A DNA stretch of 64,000 nucleotides from an uncultured Agathobacter sp. (GCA_934307695.1 CAKRCS010000001.1:310001-374000), one strand, 5' to 3'. Positions 32,829 to 42,495 are shown, counted from the first letter of the stretch. Numbers and translations are program-made. Notes: generated by a model from the sequence alone, not told the origin.

Positions 32829-34534
32829 TGAAAGAAATCAGTCAGATGACAAGTCAGGAAATTGAGAATGAAATCAAAGAGTTCATAACAAATGATAAAG
32901 GATTTGACGCGAGTAAATCTTATATTTTTGTTTCCTATTCCCATAAGGATAAAGAGGAAGTAATGCGAAAGGTTCTGGAATGGATTCGTCAGGGCTACAA
33001 TGTGATTATGGATCTGGACTTCGAGAATCATGGAAGTGAGGAGAGTTGGATTGATTTGTTATGTAAAAGAATCCGAAGTGATCGTTGCGTTCAGGCAGCA
33101 TGTTTTCGGAGCAAGCATTATTATAGGAGCATGGCTTGCCTGATTGAATTACTATTGTTAAGATCATCTTTTATTGAGAATAAGCGTCACTCACCGAAAT
33201 ACAAGGTTATACCGATGGATGTTATCGATTTGTCGGCAAAGAAAATAGTAGACGAGGATGCAGAATTCGAAAAAGAGTACGAAGAGGCATTTACAAAAAT
33301 GAATAAGAGGCTAAGCACGAAGGAAAGCCAAATGCTACGAAAAGGTTTGGAAACCTTGTGCTGGAAAAGCCGTTTGAAGAAAGGCGGTCAGGATACCGAG
33401 GGAAAAAATGTTGACGAGATGGTAGACGAATACATGAATAATCTCGAAGAGAGCATTGATGATGGGGCGCTGGACTATTACAGCTTTATACAGGATTTAT
33501 TTGATGACTGGTTTGAATATAATGATATGAATGGCAATTATAAGGATGTAAATTATGATGCAAGCACTGTTTTTGCTGCCCATGATGTATATAGGCATCC
33601 ATATTATGCAGAAAACCAGAAATTGCAAGAAAATGGCGATTCTGAAGAAACTATCGTGCCGGATTCCACAGAAAGGAACGAAGAGGAGAACATAGAAGAA
33701 GATAGTAACATTGCTGACATTGAAGACGAACATGTTCCTGATAATAAGAAAGTATTCTCCACTACTGGTGACATTACTTATGAATTGTATGGACAGAAGC
33801 ACACCGGAAACCAATCAGAATTTATGATACAGATATTTGGCTCCGTGTTGAAACAACATCAGGATATAATCGAGGATGCCATCAACGCCTTTTCGTGTTT
33901 GAGTTCTGTTGATTATTCTAAGAAGGAAAACAGAACAGATGAGATGAAATCCTATTTTCGTGTATGCTACACTGCAAAGTTCGCAGAGAAAAAGGTTTGT
34001 ATCGGAACAGCTTACAATATGTCTGCTAAGCTTAGTCTTATTGCAAATCTGCTGGATTTTGCAGGAGAAGATCGTGATATATTGAAGATAGAGGGTTTGG
34101 AACTGCCAGTTGTTAAGAATAGGACGAAGAGGAACTCTTCTACGTCGGATGCTTCCGGAAAGGAAACATATATCGTAGATGGGGAACTCAGGGATGGCAC
34201 ACAGGCAGATATGATGTTTGATGTCTTTGAGAAACTTGTAAAAAAGTGTCCGGAGAAAATTAACAGATTAGTTACATTGACATCTGTGAAATGTGCGTCT
34301 GATGTGGTTGCACCGGGAACCGTAGATTCCAAGCCGACTTATTTTAGAATATACAGAGAGTTTGAAGCTATGGGTACGCATTATTATGTCGGAGCTTCCT
34401 ACGGGAAAAAGGATAAATTGAGGCAGATTCGCAAAATGATAGAGTTGTGCGATGAAACAGATGATTTTTTCAAATGTGAGGGAGAAGAGGCGGTTGCTTC
34501 ATCCAAACATAAAGAAAAAGAATTTGATTTTTAG
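32828..34534 (+). CDS. TIR-domain protein with tandem C-terminal modules
   Basis: A 568-residue protein. The TIR domain spans about residues 28-150: box 1 is YIFVSYSHKDKEE, and the catalytic Glu lies in SMACLIELLLLRS, the Cx2E arrangement of NAD-cleaving bacterial TIRs. A helical part and an acidic linker (~270-305) follow. Then come two homologous modules of ~115 residues (about 306-425 and 444-555), each with a YxIxG/VDGxL start, a YFR core and a VGxxY...KL end. I do not recognise that module. The TAATG overlap couples it to the RyR protein. The TIR probably makes a nucleotide signal on infection (inference). Confidence 0.75.
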   Translation: MKEISQMTSQEIENEIKEFITNDKGFDASKSYIFVSYSHKDKEEVMRKVLEWIRQGYNVIMDLDFENHGSEESWIDLLCKRIRSDRCVQAACFRSKHYYRSMACLIELLLLRSSFIENKRHSPKYKVIPMDVIDLSAKKIVDEDAEFEKEYEEAFTKMNKRLSTKESQMLRKGLETLCWKSRLKKGGQDTEGKNVDEMVDEYMNNLEESIDDGALDYYSFIQDLFDDWFEYNDMNGNYKDVNYDASTVFAAHDVYRHPYYAENQKLQENGDSEETIVPDSTERNEEENIEEDSNIADIEDEHVPDNKKVFSTTGDITYELYGQKHTGNQSEFMIQIFGSVLKQHQDIIEDAINAFSCLSSVDYSKKENRTDEMKSYFRVCYTAKFAEKKVCIGTAYNMSAKLSLIANLLDFAGEDRDILKIEGLELPVVKNRTKRNSSTSDASGKETYIVDGELRDGTQADMMFDVFEKLVKKCPEKINRLVTLTSVKCASDVVAPGTVDSKPTYFRIYREFEAMGTHYYVGASYGKKDKLRQIRKMIELCDETDDFFKCEGEEAVASSKHKEKEFDF

Positions 34535-34538
34535 CAAT

Positions 34539-34596
34539 AAAGTCCATTACAAATTGCAGAGATTTTTCTGAAGGTTGTAATGGACTTTTGTTTTTG
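34539..34596 (+). terminator. terminator of the RyR/TIR cassette
   Basis: AAAGTCCATTACAA pairs perfectly with TTGTAATGGACTTT, followed by a T-rich tail. Confidence 0.88.
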
Positions 34597-34719
34597 AAAA
34601 TAATGGGGAAACCAATATGAAGAGAGGTGCAGATTATTACCTGGAACACCAGGATAGGTCACTTTGAACAAGCAATGCAGAAATGCACTGGCACGGGCTG
34701 ATTGATCATTCTTATTTTT

Positions 34720-34812
34720 AACGATACTGACAGGGAGCAGAGCTTTTCCATCGGTGAGGAGGAGATCTCCCTTAAGCCGTTTGAAATGAAAATCGACAGA
34801 CAGGATGTATAG
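34720..34812 (+). pseudogene. short C-terminal gene remnant before the DUF438 gene
   Basis: An open frame without a start encodes NDTDREQSFSIGEEEISLKP, nine more residues and a stop. It looks like the beta-rich C-terminal end of a sugar-active enzyme but is too short to assign. The rest of the 34.6-34.88 kb interval shows no gene, only the ribosome site of the next one. Confidence 0.35.
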
Positions 34813-34886
34813 GATAGAACAAAATCCCGGAGACTATATATGCGGCTGGCAATGAAACCAAAGTCTGGCAGGAAGGAACTATCATT

Positions 34887-36080
34887 ATGAAAACAGAGAT
34901 CACAGGAAGAATCAAGGAATACTTAAAGAGGCTCGGACAGGGAGAGGACTTAGAGCTTGTGCGGGCAGATTTTGTAAAGGAGTTTGAATCGGTCGATGCG
35001 GCAGAAATCATGGCGGCGGAGCAGCAGTTGATCGAGGAGGGAACACCGATCACAGAGGTGCAGCGGCTGTGCGATGTGCATGCGGCACTTTTCCACGGGA
35101 CAAATTCCAGTGAGAACTTCGCGGAGGCGGAGCGGAAATTTGCAGCCTCCGTAAAAGAGCAAAAGCTTGCGGTCGCCGCAGAGCTTGTAAAGACAAAGGG
35201 ACATCCACTCTACACATTTACAAGGGAAAATGAAGAACTTGGACATAGGATAAAAGCGTGCAAAAAGGCAATTGCCGATGGAACACTTTCGAGGGCAGAT
35301 GTGGATGCAATCCGTCCGGTCGCCACACATTATGCCAAGAAAGGGGATCTGCTATATCCGGTACTTAAGGTCGTGCATGGCATCAGCGGACCATCGGATG
35401 TTATGTGGACGGTGGATGATGAGATCCGGGACGAGATAAGCGCATTGCTCAAAGACGAAAAGCTTGGGGATGAGACATGGAACAAGCGGTTAGAAGCGGT
35501 GCTTAAGCGCGCGGACGATATGATCTACAAGGAGGCAAACATCCTTTTTCCGAACTGTGCGCTCCATTTTACAAAGGAAGAGTGGTACGGGATTTACAGG
35601 GATTCCAAGGATTATGCAGAGTGCTTCAGCGTGGAGAATGCAAGATGGGAGGAAGCGGAGCAGGCAAAGCGTGAGGCCGTTTCGACGATTGACAATGAGA
35701 AGATCGTGCTTGCGGGTGGAAGCATGACGGTTGAGGAGCTGGAGGCAGTGCTTAATACGATCCCGCTGGAGATAACCTTTGTGGACATCAGCGACACCAA
35801 CCGCTATTTTAATGCCGGAACGAAGGTTTTCAAGCGGCCGGAAATGGCAATCGGACGTGATGTCTATTCCTGTCACCCGCCAAAAATCGAGCAGCAGGTA
35901 CGAAAGATCATCGGTGGATTTAAGGACGGATCGTTAGATCGTGTCCCGGTGTGGATGGACAAGAACGGAAGAACGATGCTTGTCACCTATCTGGCGGTAA
36001 GAAATCAAAAGGGACAATATCTTGGAACCTTGGAGCTGGTTCAGGACATGGAATTTGCAAAGGAGCATTTTAAAGGTTAA
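34887..36080 (+). CDS. DUF438 domain protein with hemerythrin-like and PAS domains
   Basis: A 397-residue cytoplasmic protein. DUF438 is at about 15-80 (LGQGEDLELVRADFVKEF). A hemerythrin-like four-helix region follows with His/Glu positions (VHAALFHGT, HPLYTFTREN, THYAKKGDLLYPVL, EANILFPN), and a C-terminal PAS domain at about 275-395 (ITFVDISDTNRYFN, VWMDKNGRTMLV). The hemerythrin fold binds a di-iron centre and usually senses O2, NO or redox state. It has no output domain, so it probably acts through protein contacts. Confidence 0.85.
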   Translation: MKTEITGRIKEYLKRLGQGEDLELVRADFVKEFESVDAAEIMAAEQQLIEEGTPITEVQRLCDVHAALFHGTNSSENFAEAERKFAASVKEQKLAVAAELVKTKGHPLYTFTRENEELGHRIKACKKAIADGTLSRADVDAIRPVATHYAKKGDLLYPVLKVVHGISGPSDVMWTVDDEIRDEISALLKDEKLGDETWNKRLEAVLKRADDMIYKEANILFPNCALHFTKEEWYGIYRDSKDYAECFSVENARWEEAEQAKREAVSTIDNEKIVLAGGSMTVEELEAVLNTIPLEITFVDISDTNRYFNAGTKVFKRPEMAIGRDVYSCHPPKIEQQVRKIIGGFKDGSLDRVPVWMDKNGRTMLVTYLAVRNQKGQYLGTLELVQDMEFAKEHFKG

Positions 36081-36149
36081 ATATCCTTTGCTTTTCCAAA
36101 GGGTGGAAGATCCGTCGGAATAAAGGGGCTACTAACTTTCGGTAAGCTA

Positions 36150-36158
36150 TGCTATACT
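36150..36158 (+). promoter_or_regulatory. extended -10 promoter of the DUF4349 gene
   Basis: TGCTATACT, a TG-n extended -10 box, about 40 bp upstream of the start codon. Confidence 0.5.
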
Positions 36159-36200
36159 TAAAAGGGGAGCAAGGAAACGGGATAGAAAAGGAGGATTTTT

Positions 36201-37322
36201 ATGAAGAGAAAAGCAATGTTACTGTTTATTGTGGCAGCACTGGCATTGACCGGATGCGGAAATGGGGCAGCAACCGAATCAAGCGCCTACAATGAGGCGG
36301 CAGATTCGTTCGATAGCTGGAGCGAGGGCTTTGACGGCTACGAGACCTCTGAAGATGGAATGGCAGAGACGGGACAGGAAGCGTCCGGGCAGTATGAGCA
36401 GAAACTGATCCGCACATACAGTTACACCTTTGAGACGCTGGAATTTGATTCTTCCATGCAATTTATCGATCAGAAGGTGTCTGAATACGGAGGCTATATC
36501 GAGTCCTCCGAGACGAGCGGCAGCACGAACCGGCATGCGTACCTTACGATCCGTATTCCGGAGCAAAAATGTGATGCCTTTTTGAACGAGGCGGGATCGA
36601 TCGGCGAGATCATCTATAAATCCTCCAGCTCAGAAGATATCACACTGAACTATTATGATACAGCTGCCAAACTGGAATCCTTGAATACACAGCGGGAGCG
36701 CCTGCTTGAGCTGTTGGAAAATGCCGCATCGCTGGATGATGTGGTGTCACTCGAACAGCACCTTTCGGATGTGGAATACGAGATCAACCGGTATACGACC
36801 ATGCTTAAGGTGTATGACAACAAGGTGGATTATGTGACCATCAGCTTTACGATAAATGAAGTCCAGCAGATCCAGGTGGTTGAGGATGACTCGTTCCTGA
36901 CACAGATAAGGAAAGGTCTTGCGGGCAATACTTCCGCGGTCATCAACGGACTTATGGACTTTGTGATCTTCCTGATCACCGGAATCCCATATTTCATTAT
37001 TATCGGAATCGTGGTGGTTATCGTGGTTTGGATCGTAAAGAAGGTTAAGAAGTCCAAGGCAAAAAAGCGCGCGGCAGAGCCTTACAATGCAGGTGCGGGC
37101 TGCTACATGCCACCATACGGAATGCCACAGGGTGGGGCAGCCCAGCAACAGACAACAGCCCCGCAGCAGGCGACAGCCCCGCAGCAGGCGACAGCACCAC
37201 AGCAACAGACAACAGCCCCGCAGCAGGCGACAGCACCACAGCAGCAAACAACACCACAGAATGGGGCAGCCCCGCAGCAGGATGCAGCACCGCAGACGGG
37301 AAGCCCGGATAACAAAAAGTAA
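36201..37322 (+). CDS. DUF4349 domain lipoprotein with a Pro/Gln-rich tail
   Basis: A 373-residue protein. A lipoprotein signal ends in the lipobox ALTGC (Cys ~19). An extracellular DUF4349 domain follows (RTYSYTFETLEFD, GGYIESSETSG, a coiled coil around LESLNTQRERLLELL). A membrane helix lies near 252-282, then a basic stretch KKVKKSKAKKRA. The C-terminal ~60 residues are low-complexity repeats of QQATAP/QQQTTAP type that should lie in the cytoplasm. DUF4349 proteins are envelope proteins of unknown job, often near stress or efflux genes. It is monocistronic with a terminator. Confidence 0.85.
   Translation: MKRKAMLLFIVAALALTGCGNGAATESSAYNEAADSFDSWSEGFDGYETSEDGMAETGQEASGQYEQKLIRTYSYTFETLEFDSSMQFIDQKVSEYGGYIESSETSGSTNRHAYLTIRIPEQKCDAFLNEAGSIGEIIYKSSSSEDITLNYYDTAAKLESLNTQRERLLELLENAASLDDVVSLEQHLSDVEYEINRYTTMLKVYDNKVDYVTISFTINEVQQIQVVEDDSFLTQIRKGLAGNTSAVINGLMDFVIFLITGIPYFIIIGIVVVIVVWIVKKVKKSKAKKRAAEPYNAGAGCYMPPYGMPQGGAAQQQTTAPQQATAPQQATAPQQQTTAPQQATAPQQQTTPQNGAAPQQDAAPQTGSPDNKK
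37140..37290 (+). repeat. Gln/Ala/Pro codon repeat in the DUF4349 gene
   Basis: Imperfect tandem repeats of CAGCAGGCGACAGCCCC-like units encode the QQATAP tail. It is prone to copy-number change. Confidence 0.8.
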
Positions 37323-37334
37323 GATTTCAGATGA

Positions 37335-37373
37335 AATCCCCGCATTGCCGGATCGGTGGTGCGGGGTTTTTAC
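37335..37373 (+). terminator. terminator after the DUF4349 gene
   Basis: AAATCCCCGCA pairs with TGCGGGGTTT around an 18-base loop region, followed by T. Confidence 0.8.
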
Positions 37374-37498
37374 TTTATAGGATTAGGGTGTCAAAAGGTG
37401 GTTCAAAAAACTTAAAAAAGAAAAAAGGAAAATGAAGGAAAACGTCGAATTATAAGAATGTAGACCTTTGTAATCTATGATACGAGAGGAATATACAC

Positions 37499-38512
37499 AT
37501 GACAATTCGTGAACAGATTGAGCGGATGGAGCAGGAGACACTAAGCCCGTATGCATGTCTGAGTGTCAATTCGAGAGGGCGTGATGTGGATGAGCCACAG
37601 TGCGATATCCGTCCGGTTTTTCAGAGAGACAGGGATCGTATTTTACATAGTAAGTCCTTCCGGCGTCTGAAGAATAAGACACAGGTGTTTCTGACACCGA
37701 AGGGTGACCACTACCGGACACGACTATCCCACACCTTGGAGGTGTCGCAGAATGCGCGTACCATTGCCAAAGCACTCCGGCTGAATGAAGATCTGGTCGA
37801 GGCGATCGCGCTGGGACATGATCTGGGACATACACCGTTCGGGCATGCTGGTGAACGGGTGCTTGCAAAACTGACGAACGGCGAATTTAAACACAACGAG
37901 CAGAGTGTTCGAATCGTGGAGAAACTGGAAAAGGAAGGAAAGGGACTGAATCTGACCTGGGAGGTCCGGGATGGAATTTTAAATCATGAGATGGATCTTA
38001 CCCCTGCTACGTTAGAGGGAAGGATTGTAAGAATCTCGGATAAGATCGCATATGTCAATGCAGATTTTGATGATGGAATCCGGGCATTGATTTTGTGTGA
38101 GGAGGACATCCCGCTTGAGCTTAGAAAAACACTTGGATTTAATGTTAAAGCGCGGCTTAACCATCTGATTCATGACATTATCATCAACAGTCAGGATAAG
38201 GGCGACATCTGTATGTCAGATGAGTCGTGGGAGGCTTTTCTGGAGCTTCGCAGGTTTATGTTTGAGAATCTGTATACGAATCCGGTGGCAAAATCGGAGG
38301 AAGTAAAAGCGGAAGCGATGATCGAACAGCTTTACTATTATTACATGGATCACATCGAGCTGCTCCCGGAGAAGCACCTTAAGATGCTGCATGAGGGGGA
38401 AGAACAGTATCGTGTCGTGTGTGACTATATTTCAGGAATGACCGACCAGTATGCCATCACCAAGTTCGGGGAGTTTTTCATCCCGGTTGCATGGCAGGTC
38501 GACGGATATTGA
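37499..38512 (+). CDS. dgt: dGTPase-like HD-domain triphosphohydrolase
   Basis: A 337-residue HD-superfamily enzyme that removes triphosphate from deoxynucleoside triphosphates, with dGTP the best-known substrate. SKSFRRLKNKTQVF and the HD motif set RLSHTLEVSQ, LGHDLGHTPFGHAGE and later DKIAYVNADFDD are intact. Its length is that of the short, Firmicute-type Dgt. GAGG precedes the ATG. It lies 24 bp before dnaG, the usual Lachnospiraceae arrangement, and is likely cotranscribed with dnaG and rpoD. Confidence 0.93.
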   Translation: MTIREQIERMEQETLSPYACLSVNSRGRDVDEPQCDIRPVFQRDRDRILHSKSFRRLKNKTQVFLTPKGDHYRTRLSHTLEVSQNARTIAKALRLNEDLVEAIALGHDLGHTPFGHAGERVLAKLTNGEFKHNEQSVRIVEKLEKEGKGLNLTWEVRDGILNHEMDLTPATLEGRIVRISDKIAYVNADFDDGIRALILCEEDIPLELRKTLGFNVKARLNHLIHDIIINSQDKGDICMSDESWEAFLELRRFMFENLYTNPVAKSEEVKAEAMIEQLYYYYMDHIELLPEKHLKMLHEGEEQYRVVCDYISGMTDQYAITKFGEFFIPVAWQVDGY

Positions 38513-38536
38513 TACATAAAGCAGAAAGGAGAGCAC

Positions 38537-40321
38537 ATGCCGTTTTTTTCTGACGAATTGATCGAAGAAGTCCGTTCCCGCAATGACATTGTGGATGTGA
38601 TTGGCGGATATGTGCGGCTTCAGAAGAAGGGCAGCACCTATTTTGGCTTATGCCCTTTCCACAACGAGAAAACAGGATCATTTTCCGTTTCGCCGAACAA
38701 GCAGATGTACTACTGCTTCGGCTGCGGCGCAGGCGGGAATGTATTTACGTTTCTCATGCAATATGAGAATTTTACATTTGGTGAGGCAATGGAAGCACTC
38801 GCAGACCGTGCCGGGATCGAGCTGCCGAAGCATGAGATGTCCGAGGCACAGAAGCGCGAGGCAGACAAGCGCACGCGGCTGCTAGAGATCAACAAGGAAG
38901 CTGCCAAATATTTTTATACGCTTCTGCGAAGTCCAAGAGGACAGCGGGCGTATGAGTATTTCAAGAAGCGTGAGCTGTCGGACGAGACCATGCAGAAGTT
39001 CGGACTCGGCTATTCCGACCAGTATAGTGATGACCTGTACCGGTTTCTTCGCAAGAAGGGCTATGACGACAACATCCTGAAGGAGACCGGGCTTGTGACC
39101 ATTGATGAGGTAAGAGGCGGTCACGACAAGTTCTGGAACCGTGCGATGTTCCCGATTATGGATGTACACAACCGTGTGATCGGCTTTGGCGGACGAGTGA
39201 TGGGTGAGGGCGAGCCAAAATACCTAAACTCCCCGGAGACGATGATCTTTGACAAGAGCCGTAACCTATACGGACTGCACATTGCAAGGACGACGCGAAA
39301 GAGCCAGCTCCTTCTGTGCGAGGGATATATGGATGTGATCGCTCTGCATCAGGCAGGCTTTGACAATGCGGTGGCGTCGCTTGGAACAGCGCTTACGAGC
39401 GGACACGCGAATCTGCTCAAGCGATATACGAAGGAGGTTTATCTGACCTACGACAGCGATGGGGCCGGCGTGAAGGCTGCGCTTCGCGCTATTCCGATCT
39501 TAAAAGAGGTCGGAATTACGACAAAAGTGATCAACATGCGGCCGTACAAGGACCCGGATGAATTTATAAAGGCACTTGGTGCCGGGGAATACCAGAAACG
39601 CATCGATACAGCGGAGAATAGCTTTTTATTTGAGATCCGGATACTGCGGGAGCAGTATGATATGAATGATCCGGAATCAAAGACTGCTTTTTACAATGAG
39701 ATTGCGAAGCGCCTGCTGACATTCCCGGAGGAGCTGGAACGTACCAATTACATGGAAGCGGTTGCCGAAACCTATTACATTGACTATGAGAGTCTGCGCA
39801 AGCTGGTGAACAGCCTTGCAATGAAAAACGAAGGAATCACGGCAAGACCGGCACCACGAAAGAGCGGTACGCAGGAGAAGCGTCCAAAGGAAGACGGCAT
39901 GAAGCAGTCACAGAAGCTGTTACTGACATGGTTGATCGAGAATACGCGGTTGTTTGGCACAATCCGCAGTCTTATCACAGCGGATGATTTTACGGAGGAG
40001 ATCTATCATAAGGTGGCAGAGCAGCTGTTTGCCCAGTATGAGGAGACACAGACCGTCAATCCAGCCAAGATAATCAGCTCCTTTTTGAACGAGGAGGAAC
40101 AGCGTGAGGTGGCGGGGCTTTTCAATGCGCGCATCCATGAGGTCGAGACGAAGGGCGACATGGAAAAGGCGTTGAAGGAGACCATTATCCGCATCAAGCA
40201 AAACAGCATCGAGTATCATTCGAAGAACATGGATCCGACAGATATGTCGGCACTTATGAAGGTTGTCGAAGACAAACGAAAGCTGGAACAACTGGAAAAA
40301 TTGCATATTCCCATTGATTAA
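38537..40321 (+). CDS. dnaG: DNA primase
   Basis: A 594-residue primase that makes RNA primers at the replication fork. It has a CHC2 zinc finger (CPFHNEKTGSFSV...YCFGCG, residues ~39-63), the catalytic core with FNRAMFPI-like FWNRAMFPIMD, the TOPRIM motifs LCEGYMDVIAL and YDSDGAGVKAA, and a helicase-binding C-terminal region from about 430. AAAGGAGAGCAC precedes the ATG. Confidence 0.97.
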   Translation: MPFFSDELIEEVRSRNDIVDVIGGYVRLQKKGSTYFGLCPFHNEKTGSFSVSPNKQMYYCFGCGAGGNVFTFLMQYENFTFGEAMEALADRAGIELPKHEMSEAQKREADKRTRLLEINKEAAKYFYTLLRSPRGQRAYEYFKKRELSDETMQKFGLGYSDQYSDDLYRFLRKKGYDDNILKETGLVTIDEVRGGHDKFWNRAMFPIMDVHNRVIGFGGRVMGEGEPKYLNSPETMIFDKSRNLYGLHIARTTRKSQLLLCEGYMDVIALHQAGFDNAVASLGTALTSGHANLLKRYTKEVYLTYDSDGAGVKAALRAIPILKEVGITTKVINMRPYKDPDEFIKALGAGEYQKRIDTAENSFLFEIRILREQYDMNDPESKTAFYNEIAKRLLTFPEELERTNYMEAVAETYYIDYESLRKLVNSLAMKNEGITARPAPRKSGTQEKRPKEDGMKQSQKLLLTWLIENTRLFGTIRSLITADDFTEEIYHKVAEQLFAQYEETQTVNPAKIISSFLNEEEQREVAGLFNARIHEVETKGDMEKALKETIIRIKQNSIEYHSKNMDPTDMSALMKVVEDKRKLEQLEKLHIPID

Positions 40322-40353
40322 GGACAAAATAATAAAACAAAGAGGATGAAAAA

Positions 40354-41610
40354 ATGGCAAAGAAAAAAGAAGAAAATGTAGAAATTTTGGGAACCGAAGA
40401 ACAAAACACAAAGTTTCAGGAAAGACTGGCGGAACTTATCACAGTCGGCAAGAAAAAGAAGAATATTCTGGAAGATCAGGAAATCAATGATTTCTTCAAG
40501 GATATGCCGCTTGATGCTGAGAAGATGGAGCAGGTATTTGACACCCTTGAGGCAAACAACATTGATGTATTGAAAATCCTCGATGATGACGATGATGACG
40601 AGATTATCTTAGATGATGAGGATGAGGTCGAGGTTGAGAAGATCGATCTTTCCGTTCCGGATGGTGTCAGTGTGGAGGATCCTGTCCGTATGTACCTTAA
40701 GGAGATCGGTAAGGTACCGCTTCTGTCTGCGGAGGAAGAAATCGAGCTTGCACAGAAGATGGAGGAGGGCACGATTGCAGCCGAGAAGATCACCATCATG
40801 AAAAAGCGCATGGAGGATGCTTCCGATGAGGAAAAGGCAGAACTGCAGGAGGAGATCAAGAATCTTCAGGTTGCGGTTGATGCGGGAAGTGATGCCAAAA
40901 AGCGCCTTGCAGAGGCAAACCTTCGTCTGGTTGTCAGCATTGCAAAGAGATATGTGGGAAGAGGTATGCTGTTCCTCGATCTGATCCAGGAAGGCAATCT
41001 CGGTCTGATCAAGGCAGTAGAGAAGTTTGACTACCGCAAAGGTTATAAGTTCTCTACTTATGCGACATGGTGGATCCGTCAGGCAATCACAAGAGCAATC
41101 GCAGATCAGGCGAGAACAATCCGTATCCCGGTCCATATGGTCGAGACGATCAACAAGCTGATCCGTGTTTCCAGACAGCTTTTGCAGGAGCTTGGACGTG
41201 AGCCGTCACCGGAGGAAATCGCAGAGGAGATGAACATGCCGGTAGACCGCGTGCGTGAGATCTTAAAGATCTCTCAGGAGCCGGTATCTCTTGAGACTCC
41301 GATCGGTGAGGAGGAGGATTCCCACCTCGGCGACTTTATCAAGGACGACAATGTGCCGGTGCCGGCAGATGCAGCTGCATTTACCCTGTTAAAGGAACAG
41401 CTTGAGGAGGTACTCGGAACACTGACCGAGCGTGAGCAGAAGGTTCTTACGCTGCGTTTTGGACTTGAGGACGGAAGAGCGCGCACCCTCGAAGAGGTCG
41501 GCAAGGAATTTAATGTCACCAGAGAGCGTATCCGCCAGATCGAGGCAAAGGCGCTCCGCAAGCTGCGTCATCCGAGCAGAAGCCGCAAATTAAAGGATTA
41601 CTTAGAGTAA
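40354..41610 (+). CDS. rpoD: primary RNA polymerase sigma factor (sigma-A/RpoD)
   Basis: A 418-residue housekeeping sigma factor. Region 1.1 is replaced by an N-terminal acidic stretch ([20 protein letters not shown]). Then come region 1.2 ([11 protein letters not shown]), region 2 ([19 protein letters not shown] and [13 protein letters not shown]), region 3 and region 4 ([20 protein letters not shown]). It follows dnaG by 32 bp, the classic macromolecular-synthesis arrangement, and ends in a terminator. Confidence 0.97.
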   Translation: MAKKKEENVEILGTEEQNTKFQERLAELITVGKKKKNILEDQEINDFFKDMPLDAEKMEQVFDTLEANNIDVLKILDDDDDDEIILDDEDEVEVEKIDLSVPDGVSVEDPVRMYLKEIGKVPLLSAEEEIELAQKMEEGTIAAEKITIMKKRMEDASDEEKAELQEEIKNLQVAVDAGSDAKKRLAEANLRLVVSIAKRYVGRGMLFLDLIQEGNLGLIKAVEKFDYRKGYKFSTYATWWIRQAITRAIADQARTIRIPVHMVETINKLIRVSRQLLQELGREPSPEEIAEEMNMPVDRVREILKISQEPVSLETPIGEEEDSHLGDFIKDDNVPVPADAAAFTLLKEQLEEVLGTLTEREQKVLTLRFGLEDGRARTLEEVGKEFNVTRERIRQIEAKALRKLRHPSRSRKLKDYLE

Positions 41611-41626
41611 GCTCTGCTAAAAATAT

Positions 41627-41666
41627 GCACATGCATTCGCACAAACGACGGGTGCATGTGCTTTTT
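41627..41666 (+). terminator. terminator after rpoD
   Basis: GCACATGCA pairs with TGCATGTGC, followed by TTTTT. Confidence 0.85.
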
Positions 41667-41729
41667 AAGTTTTAAGCGGCGGACACAATGCGGGTAGATT
41701 TTAAATGGTGTGGAGTGTATAATAAAAAT

Positions 41730-42467
41730 ATGATTACATTATCGAAACGAATGGAAGCCATAGCATCCATGATCACGCCGGGCGGTGTACTGGCAGATGT
41801 GGGGACGGATCACGGCTATATCCCGATTTATCAGGTACAATTACACAGAAATCCGTATGCGGTTGCGATGGATCTAAGAAAAGGTCCGCTAGAGCGCGCG
41901 GCAGAGCACATAAGACAGTCCGGGCTGACCGGACAGATCAAGACGCGCCTGTCGGACGGCGTTGCGGCATTAGAACCGGGCGAGGCAGATTCCATTGTTG
42001 TTGCAGGAATGGGAGGAGAACTGATCCTTCACATTCTAAGCGAGGGCGGGGCGGTGTGCCGGCAGGCAAAGGAACTGATCCTGCAGCCACAATCCGAGAT
42101 CGCAGCAGTGCGCAGATATCTAAGAGAACATGGATATTATGTTGATGCGGAGAATATGGTATTTGAGGATGGCAAGTATTATCCGATGATGCGTGCCCGA
42201 AACGGCTTAAATGAAGCACAGCTGCAGGCAGGCGAACCGGACGATGCGGCCGGGCAGGAGCTGGCGGATCTGTATGGGGCGCTGCTGCTTAAAAATGCGC
42301 ATCCGGTACTGACGCAGTATCTTTCCTACCAGCACGGACAGCTCTGTACGATTCTGGAGGAGCTGGAAAAACAGCCCGGTTCGGAAAAGATTGCAGACCG
42401 GATATGCCAGATCCGGCAGCAGATCGCGTGGAACGAGATGGCACAACAGAGAATGAGAAAATCATAA
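41730..42467 (+). CDS. trmK: tRNA (adenine(22)-N1)-methyltransferase TrmK
   Basis: A 245-residue SAM methyltransferase that modifies A22 in the D-loop of some tRNAs. LSKRMEAIASMI, GGVLADVGTDHGYIPIY (SAM site), VAMDLRKGPLERA and IVVAGMGGELI are typical. The family N-terminus begins at the ATG at 41730. A TATAAT lies only seven bases upstream (41718-41723), so either transcription begins elsewhere or the message is nearly leaderless; an in-frame ATG at 41688 would give 14 extra residues. Confidence 0.87.
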   Translation: MITLSKRMEAIASMITPGGVLADVGTDHGYIPIYQVQLHRNPYAVAMDLRKGPLERAAEHIRQSGLTGQIKTRLSDGVAALEPGEADSIVVAGMGGELILHILSEGGAVCRQAKELILQPQSEIAAVRRYLREHGYYVDAENMVFEDGKYYPMMRARNGLNEAQLQAGEPDDAAGQELADLYGALLLKNAHPVLTQYLSYQHGQLCTILEELEKQPGSEKIADRICQIRQQIAWNEMAQQRMRKS

Positions 42468-42495
42468 AATCGCAGTTTTACAGGGGGGTATTTTA

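Noticed and set aside
37140..37290. Tandem repeats as a possible CRISPR array
   Set aside because: The repeats are in-frame codons of a Pro/Gln tail with no spacer structure and no cas genes nearby.
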